A stretch of DNA of 6,085 bases from Eubacteriales Family XIII. Incertae Sedis bacterium (GTDB lineage Bacteria > Bacillota > Clostridia > Peptostreptococcales > Anaerovoracaceae), in contig JAITKU010000136.1 of NCBI GenBank assembly GCA_031278255.1, positions 1 through 6,085 of the forward strand. Direction: 5' to 3'. How positions within the stretch are numbered: position 1 is the first letter of the stretch; every line of letters starts with the position of its first letter. Below are positions 1-4,940 of this stretch, in pieces. The position numbers were made by a program, and so were the translations under genes. The notes under the pieces are model-generated. The model did no database searches. It saw only the letters and a program-made list of their open reading frames with translations, and was not told the DNA's origin.

Positions 1-2
1 TG

Positions 3-713
3 CTTCTCGCGGCGCTCGCGGGAGCGGTGATCTCTCTGGCGCTCGTTTTCGCCGTCTTGTTGCAGAGCGCCGACGGCTCGCAGTTGAAAGAGGCGGCCGG
101 GCGCATTCTGCCGCTCGCGTTCAGCCCGGCGGAAACAGAGGCGGAGTTGCCGGGCGGCGGCCTCCCCATACCCTGGCCGGACGACGGTCTGCCCGACCCG
201 GCCGACGAATTGCCGACGGACAAGCTGCTCATCACGGCCGAGCGCCGGGCTTACCGGGAGAAGGACCTCCGGCTTGTCATTCCCGCCTTGGGGCTGGACG
301 AACCCGTGTACGACGGCACGGATACGGCCACGTTGCACAAGGGCGCCTGCCTCTACGAGGTCTCGCAGCTGCCCGGCAAGGGCAATCGCAACGTGAGTAT
401 CGCCGGGCACCGAAACGGGATCGAGAAAGGCAAGATCACGGAGATCATGTTCTACCATCTCGACAAGGTGGGCGAGGGCGATTACTTCTACCTCTGCGAC
501 GACGAAAAGGTATTTCGATACCTCTACAACTACAGTGTCGTCGTGGAAGCGAGCGACTGGAGCGAGATCTACAGCAAGGGCTACAGCAGTCTCACGCTGA
601 CGACCTGCACGCCCATAGGCGTCGCGGACCATCGCCTGATCGTATGCGCCGCGCTGGACGGGATATTCTACAAAACCGAAAACTTTGATTTCATAGCAAA
701 TAATACTATGTAA
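3..713 (+). CDS. Sortase family protein, partial at 5' end
   Basis: Membrane-anchored cysteine transpeptidase of the sortase superfamily, which attaches surface proteins to the cell wall or joins pilin subunits outside the cell. The frame is open to the left edge, and the codons before the GTG at 27 extend a hydrophobic segment (LLAALAGAVISLALVFAVLL), so the real start lies upstream and the N-terminus is a membrane anchor. Counting from the GTG at 27, residues 20-78 are a Pro/Asp/Glu-rich linker and the sortase core begins near residue 80 (LRLVIPALGL). The catalytic set is complete: His128 in IAGHRNG, Cys194 in LTLTTCTPIG and Arg203 in DHRLIVCA. The TLxTCTP..xxHRL pattern resembles class C/D/E sortases. 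There is no C-terminal membrane span, which argues against a typical class C pilin polymerase. No LPXTG-like substrate is visible in the window. The family call is firm; class and substrate are not. Confidence 0.93.
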   Translation, partial: LLAALAGAVISLALVFAVLLQSADGSQLKEAAGRILPLAFSPAETEAELPGGGLPIPWPDDGLPDPADELPTDKLLITAERRAYREKDLRLVIPALGLDEPVYDGTDTATLHKGACLYEVSQLPGKGNRNVSIAGHRNGIEKGKITEIMFYHLDKVGEGDYFYLCDDEKVFRYLYNYSVVVEASDWSEIYSKGYSSLTLTTCTPIGVADHRLIVCAALDGIFYKTENFDFIANNTM

Positions 714-726
714 CCATGCGTATTTA

Positions 727-735
727 TGCTATAAT
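727..735 (+). promoter_or_regulatory. Extended -10 promoter for the downstream operon
   Basis: TGCTATAAT is a perfect TGN-TATAAT extended -10 box for a housekeeping sigma factor, starting 14 bases after the sortase stop. The hexamer at the expected -35 position (about 707-712, TATGTA) is a poor match to TTGACA, as is common when an extended -10 is present. The AT-rich patch around 690-737 stands out in otherwise GC-rich DNA. Transcription would start near 742, giving a leader of about 215 bases before the transglutaminase-like gene. Confidence 0.7.
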
Positions 736-773
736 AAGAGGCGCGAAGCGCCCATTGCACAGGCTGAAACAAC

Positions 774-800
774 CGCGTTTTCGTTTTCGGCGAGAACGCG
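774..800 (+). repeat. Inverted repeat, 10-bp stem in the leader
   Basis: CGCGTTTTCG pairs with CGAGAACGCG across a 7-base loop (TTTTCGG), with one G-U pair in the RNA. This is the longest simple hairpin in the leader. The following bases are GC-rich, not a T-run, so it does not look like an intrinsic terminator. Confidence 0.55.
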
Positions 801-832
801 CGGCGGCGCGGGCGGGCGGGTTCCCGCTCGAT

Positions 833-896
833 ACGGCGTCGCAGGCCGGCTGTATGAAGCGCCGGTCCCGGCCTTTCGGCGGGGGACTGACGCCGT
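833..896 (+). repeat. Nested inverted repeats, possible three-way junction
   Basis: ACGGCGTC (833-840) is perfectly complementary to GACGCCGT (889-896). Between them, CCGGC (846-850) can pair with GCCGG (861-865) around a 10-base loop. TCCC plus GCC (866-869, 871-873) can pair with GGC plus GGGA (878-880, 883-886) around a TTTC loop. Together these form a closed three-helix junction. An alternative pairing, GGCCGG (844-849) with CCGGCC (868-873), competes with it. This was folded by eye only. Confidence 0.4.
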
Positions 897-897
897 C

Positions 898-935
898 GTT
901 CAAATCGCGTTGAACGCATGCCGCGTCGCGGATGC
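898..935 (+). repeat. Two adjacent hairpins just upstream of the start codon
   Basis: GTTCAA (898-903) pairs perfectly with TTGAAC (910-915) around a 6-base loop. Immediately after it, GCAT.CCGC (916-919, 921-924) pairs with GCGG.ATGC (928-931, 932-935) around a GTC loop, with G920 bulged. They end about 22 bases before the ATG at 958, leaving the G-rich ribosome-binding region single-stranded. They overlap the far-upstream TTG (910), which makes that codon an unlikely start. Confidence 0.4.
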
Positions 936-957
936 CATCTGTTCGCGGCAACCGAAA

Positions 958-1947
958 ATGGGGGTAAATGTTTTGGAAAATTCAATTTTACATAGAATCG
1001 TTACATCAAAGAGGCATTTCATTTGCCGCGTTCTTTTAATCGCTTTCACGCTTTTTTCGCTGCTCGGCGTCTCCGTTTTGACGCCTGCGTTCCAAGGCCT
1101 GAGCGGGGGGGCGGTGTACGCCGCGCAGAAGATTCCCGCCAAGGCGGAGCAGAAAGCGGGCATCAGCGGCAGCGTTTTTTCAAACGACAAGGCCTCCATA
1201 GACGCCTCCAACGCGGGCGAGGGCTATGTCATTCTGAAATACACGGGCGGCAAGAGCGTTCCGATCAAGGTGCAGATTACGAAAAAGGGCGGGGAGAACT
1301 ATACCTACAATCTGAAGAGCGACGGCACGGGCGAGGTCTTTCCGCTCTCCGTCGGGGACGGCGATTATACGATCAACGTCTTTGAGAACGTTTCCGGCAG
1401 CAAGTACGCGCTTGCTTTCGGCAAAACGATCAACGTGAAATTGCGGCACCCTTTCCTGCCGTTCATGTATTCAAACCAATATGTAAAGTTCAGTTCGAGT
1501 TCCGAAGCGGCGAAGCTGGCCGCGTCCCTCGTCGCCGGCAAATCGACGGACCTTGAAAAACTCGACGCCATCTACCAGTACGTCGTTAAGAATTTCACAT
1601 ATGACAAGGAATTGGCCAAGAACGCGCCGACCGGCTACGTCCCGAACGTGGACGCCGTTTTGAAGTCCAAAAAGGGCATTTGTTTCGACTACGCGGCGGT
1701 GATGAGCGCGATGCTGCGATCGCAGAACATCCCCTGCAAACTCGTTATCGGCTACGCGGGCACGGCCTATCACGCGTGGGTCAATGTCTTTATTGAAAGC
1801 GTCGGTTGGATCGACAAGGCCATCTATTTCGACGGCGATAAATTCTCGCTTATGGATCCGACTTTCGCTTCGAGTTCAAAATCGAGTCCCGACATATATG
1901 AGTTTATCGGCAACGGTTCCAATTACAAGGTCAAATATACCGATTAA
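958..1947 (+). CDS. Exported transglutaminase-like (papain-fold) protein
   Basis: Predicted 329-residue exported protein with a C-terminal transglutaminase-like domain. Residues 19-43 form a basic-then-hydrophobic signal sequence (KRH, then ICRVLLIAFTLFSLLGV), and VYA|AQ at 53-57 is a plausible signal peptidase I site. Residues about 70-165 look like a beta-rich extracellular domain. Residues about 180-305 carry the catalytic triad of the transglutaminase-like superfamily: Cys242 in KGICFDYA, His272 in YHAWVNV and Asp300 in LMDPTF. The fold includes cross-linkers, amidases and cysteine proteases, so the reaction cannot be assigned. ATG 958 was chosen because it keeps the whole signal peptide and lies beyond the leader hairpins. 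TTG at 973, eight bases after a GGGGG run (960-964), is a serious alternative and would leave the mature protein unchanged. The stop lies 13 bases before the GspF-type gene, so the two are probably co-transcribed. Confidence 0.88.
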   Translation: MGVNVLENSILHRIVTSKRHFICRVLLIAFTLFSLLGVSVLTPAFQGLSGGAVYAAQKIPAKAEQKAGISGSVFSNDKASIDASNAGEGYVILKYTGGKSVPIKVQITKKGGENYTYNLKSDGTGEVFPLSVGDGDYTINVFENVSGSKYALAFGKTINVKLRHPFLPFMYSNQYVKFSSSSEAAKLAASLVAGKSTDLEKLDAIYQYVVKNFTYDKELAKNAPTGYVPNVDAVLKSKKGICFDYAAVMSAMLRSQNIPCKLVIGYAGTAYHAWVNVFIESVGWIDKAIYFDGDKFSLMDPTFASSSKSSPDIYEFIGNGSNYKVKYTD

Positions 1948-1960
1948 GAAAGGTACAGCA

Positions 1961-3034
1961 ATGGAGAAAAAATCCGAGAATGAAAATCGTATCGGCCGGG
2001 AGTTGAATTCGGAAGAACTGTCCATCTTCTGCCTGAAGCTTTCGATGATGATCAAGTCGGGCATCAACGTCGAAAAAAGCGTGGCCATTCTGCTCGAGGA
2101 CGCGGGCAACGGCCCGGATCGGGAACTCTTGGCGGAGATACACAAGCTGATCGACGAGGGCTATACACTGTCCAAAACCCTTGAAACCGTCGGGCGTTTC
2201 CCCGCCCACATGATCCGCATGATCGATATCGGGCAGGTGACGGGAAAACTGGAATCCGTCCTCTCCGCGCTTTCGGATTTTTATCGCAGGGAGGCGAACA
2301 TCTCAAAGATGATCAAAAACGCGATCCTGTATCCCGCCGTCATGCTCGTGGTGACGGCCGTGATCCTGCTCGTCCTCGTGTCCCGCGTGTTGCCCGTGTT
2401 CCGGCAGGTGTTCGCCGATATGGGCGCGAGCATTTCCACCTCCGTGCAGGTGATGCTCCGCGTCGCCGACGCCAGCAAATACGTGGCTGTGGGGCTTTCG
2501 ATCCTCTTTGTGGCGCTGGTCGTCATAGCCGGTCTCATGAGTCTGTCCGCGAGCGGCCGGGCCTCCCTGAGCCGGGCCGCGGACCGCTTGTTTTTCGGCA
2601 ATAAGCTGAATTTCGCCGTTTCGAGAAGCCGCTTCGCGTCGGCCATGTCGCTCATGCTTTCGAGCGGGCTGAACATCGGCGAGGCGCTTGAACGCGCGGG
2701 GGAGCTGATCGGCGAGGGGGTGTTTTCCGCGAACATCCGGCGCTGCAAGGAGAAGATAGAGGCGGGGGAAACCTTTCCGCGGGCCGCGGAAGCCGCCGAT
2801 ATATTCACGGGTATGCAGTCCGGCCTCCTGTCGGCGGGTTTTCGCTCGGGTATAACGGAGCAGGCCATGAATGAGGTCTCGCATTTGTGCGAGGAGGATT
2901 CCGACGCCATGCTTTTCCGCATGGTCAACCGCGTGGAACCCGCGCTGATCGTGATCCTCGCGCTGTCCGTGGGCCTCGTGCTTCTGTCCGTCATGCTGCC
3001 CCTGATCGGCATGATGACGGCCATAGGGGTATAG
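1961..3034 (+). CDS. Type II secretion/type IV pilus platform protein (GspF/PilC family)
   Basis: Polytopic membrane protein of 357 residues, the platform on which the ATPase acts to insert or remove pilin subunits. It has the duplicated GspF domain: residues about 20-145 (FCLKLSMMIKSGINVEKSV, then the conserved IDIGQVTGKLE, which resembles the family's GExSG-type turn) and residues about 222-347 (RFASAMSLMLSSGLNIGEAL). Hydrophobic segments at about 123-150, 172-195 and 327-352 give the family's three-span topology. It is somewhat shorter than the roughly 400-residue PilC proteins because the cytoplasmic N-terminal extension is reduced. ATG 1961 was chosen because AAGAAAGG (1946-1953) sits 7 bases upstream. 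The frame is open further upstream to 1784, but that part overlaps the preceding gene and looks non-coding. The next gene starts 4 bases after the stop. Confidence 0.92.
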   Translation: MEKKSENENRIGRELNSEELSIFCLKLSMMIKSGINVEKSVAILLEDAGNGPDRELLAEIHKLIDEGYTLSKTLETVGRFPAHMIRMIDIGQVTGKLESVLSALSDFYRREANISKMIKNAILYPAVMLVVTAVILLVLVSRVLPVFRQVFADMGASISTSVQVMLRVADASKYVAVGLSILFVALVVIAGLMSLSASGRASLSRAADRLFFGNKLNFAVSRSRFASAMSLMLSSGLNIGEALERAGELIGEGVFSANIRRCKEKIEAGETFPRAAEAADIFTGMQSGLLSAGFRSGITEQAMNEVSHLCEEDSDAMLFRMVNRVEPALIVILALSVGLVLLSVMLPLIGMMTAIGV

Positions 3035-3038
3035 GCGC

Positions 3039-3431
3039 ATGATCATCCAAAGCAGGGTCAAAATCTACGCGAAAATCATACTGCCGATCGCGCTGTTCCT
3101 GGTTGTACTCGCGCTGTTCGTTCTCGCGGTTTCCGAGATCGCGGGCAAATCGGAAAACGAGGGTATGCAGCTCACGGCGGAGAGCATTCGGCGCGCCGCG
3201 GTGCAATGCTACGCGCTCGAGGGCGTTTATCCCGCCGATTTTGAATACCTGAAAGAGCATTACGCCGTTCAGCCGGACGAGAGCAAATACATCATCTATT
3301 ATACCTACACGGCGTCGAACCTGATGCCGGTGATAGACGTACTCTCCGCAAACGCGGAGACAATCCCCGATCCGACGGACGATCCGGCGGAGGCGGAAAG
3401 CGATTCCGCGTCCGCGGAGTTCCCGGAATAG
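3039..3431 (+). CDS. Small single-span membrane protein, pseudopilin-like
   Basis: Protein of 130 residues, not assigned to a named family. A short basic N-terminus (MIIQSRVKIYAK) precedes one membrane helix at about 13-33. Residues 44-103 form a compact domain (AESIRRAAVQCYALEGVYP, then YLKEHYAV and YIIYYTY). A long helix running into a soluble part with an EGxYP-like turn recalls the globular part of GspG/pilin-type proteins. There is no Gly-Phe-xxx-Glu prepilin cleavage motif. The C-terminus (107-130) is a Pro/Asp/Glu/Ser-rich, strongly acidic tail, probably disordered and outside the membrane. AGGGG (3025-3029) lies 9 bases upstream of the ATG, and the gene starts 4 bases after the GspF-type stop, so translation is probably coupled. 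A filament subunit or assembly partner is inferred from position and shape; the coding call itself is strong. Confidence 0.8.
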   Translation: MIIQSRVKIYAKIILPIALFLVVLALFVLAVSEIAGKSENEGMQLTAESIRRAAVQCYALEGVYPADFEYLKEHYAVQPDESKYIIYYTYTASNLMPVIDVLSANAETIPDPTDDPAEAESDSASAEFPE

Positions 3432-3440
3432 ACGCCGATC

Positions 3441-3460
3441 CGGACGCGCGCTTTCGTCTG
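3441..3460 (+). repeat. Small hairpin in the 81-base intergenic gap
   Basis: CGGACG (3441-3446) can pair with CGTCTG (3455-3460) around an 8-base loop, with one G-U. It lies in the only sizeable gap of the operon (3432-3512) and has no T-run after it, so it is not a classic terminator. It could mark an RNA processing or stability site, or be incidental in GC-rich DNA. Confidence 0.25.
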
Positions 3461-3512
3461 ACGCCGCGCGGGACCCGCATTGAAAGGCAGGTGTGTTTCG
3501 ATAAACGGATTC

Positions 3513-3998
3513 ATGAAAAACAAATCGTCTATGCTCGATACGGCCGTGGTGCTGCTCTTGATGGGCATGTTCGTCTTGCTTTCCATCGGCGTCATGGTAC
3601 TCGGCATTTCGGTATACAACAACACGAACAAGCTTTCCTCCGAAAATTACGCGCAGAGGACCGTCCTTTCCTACATCGCGAACCAAGTGCGGCGCGGCGA
3701 TACGGGCGGCGGGATCGAGGTGCGCGACATCGACGGGGTCCGGGCGCTCGTGTTTCGGCAGGATTTTGACGGCACGGACTATCTGACCTGCCTGTACGCC
3801 CACGACGGCGAACTTCGCGAACTCTTCACGGAGGACGGATCGGAGCAGGAACTCGCGTCCGGCGTCCCCATCATGCCCGTCACAGGCCTCTCGTTTGCGA
3901 TACGGGACGGCTTGATCGAGGTGCAGGTCACGGATGAGGCGTCGGAGGTGCCGCAAAGCCTGTTGCTTTCGCCGCGATCCGGCGTGAACGGGGGGTGA
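3513..3998 (+). CDS. Single-span membrane protein of the pilus cluster (possibly DUF4860-like)
   Basis: Protein of 161 residues with a short N-terminus (MKNKSSMLDTA), a membrane helix at about 10-34 and an extracellular domain of about 125 residues rich in short beta-like segments (VLSYIANQVRRGD, VRALVFRQDFDG, LTCLYAHDGELRELF, LIEVQVTDE). The layout of N-terminal helix, YIANxVR segment and beta domain is like small proteins found with GspF and PilT genes in clostridia, and I suspect the DUF4860 family. That match is from memory and unverified. An acidic residue (Asp9) sits at the start of the helix where prepilins carry Glu5, but there is no preceding Gly. ATG 3513 gives a natural MKNK start but has only a weak ribosome site. 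TTG 3480, with GGGA 7 bases upstream, would add 11 residues and is possible. The gene follows the largest gap in the operon (81 bases). Confidence 0.8.
   Translation: MKNKSSMLDTAVVLLLMGMFVLLSIGVMVLGISVYNNTNKLSSENYAQRTVLSYIANQVRRGDTGGGIEVRDIDGVRALVFRQDFDGTDYLTCLYAHDGELRELFTEDGSEQELASGVPIMPVTGLSFAIRDGLIEVQVTDEASEVPQSLLLSPRSGVNGG
3990..3995 (+). promoter_or_regulatory. G-rich ribosome binding site that decides the start at 4004
   Basis: A six-G run lies 8 bases before ATG 4004. The upstream GTG at 3995 is in frame and overlaps the previous stop, but it lies inside this run and has no ribosome site of its own, so 4004 is preferred. Confidence 0.55.
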
Positions 3999-4003
3999 AC
4001 GGG

Positions 4004-4447
4004 ATGCACAAAGCCAATTCACGTTCGGTCCTGTTTCTGACCGAACTCATCATCGCCATATTGATTTTCGCCCTCAGCATGGGTATCTGCGGCGGGGTCT
4101 TTGCGAGCGCTTTCATGACGGCGACGGCCGCGACGAATCTGAACAAGGCCGTATTTCTCTCGGAGAGCGCGGCGGAGGCCTTTCACGCCTATGACGACCG
4201 CGCGGACTTCGCGGCCGCCATCGGCGGCAGCCTGTCGGACGACGGCGCCGGCGCGACCGTATATTATGACGAAAACCGGCAGCCCCAAAGCGGGCCGGAC
4301 GGCGCGCCGTATACGCTGCGCGTCCGTTTCTTCGAGGACGGCGATCTGGTAAGCGCCGAGATCGAGGTTCTGCGAAACGCGCAGTCTGTATTTGAGTTGA
4401 CCGCGATCAAGAATACCGCGCTGACGCCGGGGAGGTCGCTGCGATGA
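4004..4447 (+). CDS. Prepilin-like protein (type IV pilin/pseudopilin N-terminus)
   Basis: Protein of 147 residues whose N-terminus looks like a prepilin: a basic leader (MHKANSRSV), then LFLTE leading straight into a hydrophobic helix at about 15-40. Glu14 sits where the conserved Glu5 of mature pilins would be if cleavage falls before Leu10. The residue at -1 would then be Val9 instead of the usual Gly, so processing by a standard prepilin peptidase is uncertain. The helix is followed by a typical pilin-like stretch (NLNKAVFLSESAAEAFHAY) and a short beta-rich C-terminal part (TVYYDE, YTLRVRFFEDG, SAEIEVL). At this size it would suit a minor pseudopilin of the GspH/I/ComG kind. It starts 5 bases after the preceding stop, and its own stop overlaps the next start by 4 bases (ATGA), which points to translational coupling. 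Confidence 0.83.
   Translation: MHKANSRSVLFLTELIIAILIFALSMGICGGVFASAFMTATAATNLNKAVFLSESAAEAFHAYDDRADFAAAIGGSLSDDGAGATVYYDENRQPQSGPDGAPYTLRVRFFEDGDLVSAEIEVLRNAQSVFELTAIKNTALTPGRSLR
4429..4435 (+). promoter_or_regulatory. Strong Shine-Dalgarno for the gene at 4444
   Basis: GGGGAGG lies 8 bases upstream of ATG 4444 and inside the end of the preceding gene. It is a near-ideal ribosome binding site and fixes this start with confidence. Confidence 0.8.
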
Positions 4448-4932
4448 GGGATAACAAGAATCTGCATTCCGCCTCCGGGATCGGCGTGATTACGCTCTTT
4501 GTCGTGTTGCTCATCCTGTGCCTCACCGTGTTTTCGGTGCTGACGTTCGCCTCCGCCAACGCGGATCTGCGGCTTTCCGCGAAGAATTCCGAGATGGTGA
4601 AAGCCTATTACGCCGAGGACAACGTTGCGACACGGATCAGCGCGGATGTGACCGCGTTTTGGAAGTCGGGCGCGCCGCGGCCGGACGCGCGCGCGCTGGC
4701 GGCGCTTCGGGATAAGATCGCCGCGGACTACGATGCCTCGGTTGTCTACGCAGATGTCAGCGAGGACGGCGAGGGTCTGCTCGTGTCCTACGGTCTCTTT
4801 GTGGATACCCTTTTGACGCTTGAGGTGACGCTCTCTCTGCCTCGGGGCGGCGAATGCGAGGTTTTGCGTTGGCGCGTAATGGCTTACGAGCCGGGTTTCG
4901 AGGAAGATACGTTGCCTGTATGGGGAGGATGA
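4444..4932 (+). CDS. Single-span membrane protein, minor-pseudopilin-like
   Basis: Protein of 162 residues with a polar N-terminus (MRDNKNLHSASG), one membrane helix at about 13-37 and an extracellular part of about 120 residues. The post-helix segment (FASANADLRLSAKNSEMVKA, then YYAEDN) reads as the long amphipathic helix of a pilin. It is followed by an alpha/beta region and an acidic C-terminus ending PVWGG. Gly12 is placed like the -1 Gly of a prepilin, but Thr17 stands at the +5 position where Glu is expected; lack of Glu5 is known for GspK-type pseudopilins. The start is supported by GGGGAGG at 4429-4435 and a 4-base overlap with the previous stop. It is probably a minor subunit or tip component, inferred from shape and context. 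Confidence 0.8.
   Translation: MRDNKNLHSASGIGVITLFVVLLILCLTVFSVLTFASANADLRLSAKNSEMVKAYYAEDNVATRISADVTAFWKSGAPRPDARALAALRDKIAADYDASVVYADVSEDGEGLLVSYGLFVDTLLTLEVTLSLPRGGECEVLRWRVMAYEPGFEEDTLPVWGG
4922..4928 (+). promoter_or_regulatory. Shine-Dalgarno that decides the PilT start
   Basis: GGGGAGG spans the end of the previous gene. It abuts ATG 4929, leaving no spacer, but is 12 bases from ATG 4941. The second is therefore the likelier start, and the protein then begins MSIHDVLRRA, matching the usual PilT N-terminus. Confidence 0.65.
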
Positions 4933-4940
4933 CTAACGAC

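Larger units (their letters stand above)
740..935 (+). ncRNA. Putative structured 5' leader of the operon
   Basis: This stretch between the promoter and the transglutaminase-like gene contains no convincing gene but a row of inverted repeats: 740-744/748-752 (5 bp), 774-783/791-800 (10 bp with one G-U), 813-819/824-830 (7 bp with one G-U), 833-840/889-896 (8 bp perfect, enclosing further stems), 898-903/910-915 (6 bp perfect) and 916-924/928-935 (8 bp with one bulged G). It matches no riboswitch or leader class that I recognise. High GC raises the chance of incidental stems, so function is inferred only from the density and length of pairings. None of the hairpins is followed by a U-run, so a classic terminator is not seen. 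Confidence 0.35.

Noticed and set aside
740..752. Hairpin GGCGC-GAA-GCGCC as a terminator for the sortase gene
   Set aside because: Short stem, no T-run after it, and it lies just downstream of the -10 box, so it would be the 5' end of the new transcript.
716..913. Open frame on the + strand in the leader (65 residues)
   Set aside because: Its ATG lies upstream of and overlaps the -10 box, the product is Arg-rich as expected from GC-rich non-coding DNA, and no ribosome site is seen.
740..957. c-di-GMP-I, TPP, cobalamin riboswitch or hammerhead ribozyme
   Set aside because: The conserved sequences of these classes (for example the GGCAAACC and CGCAAAGC blocks of c-di-GMP-I, or CUGAUGA and GAAA of the hammerhead) were not found by eye.
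668..985. Open frame on the - strand across the leader (105 residues)
   Set aside because: Arg/Pro-rich low-complexity product with no recognisable domain. It overlaps the sortase end, the promoter and the transglutaminase-like start.
1784..1960. Extended N-terminus for the GspF-type protein
   Set aside because: This part overlaps the catalytic end of the transglutaminase-like gene in another frame and reads as Ser/Arg-rich noise. ATG 1961 has a good ribosome site.
2281..3061. Long - strand open frames opposite the GspF-type gene (247 and 252 residues)
   Set aside because: Antisense shadows of a well-supported coding gene, with composition typical of the reverse complement of GC-rich codons.
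2991..4022. 343-residue - strand open frame
   Set aside because: Runs antisense across two supported + strand genes and their gap. His/Arg-rich with no domain.
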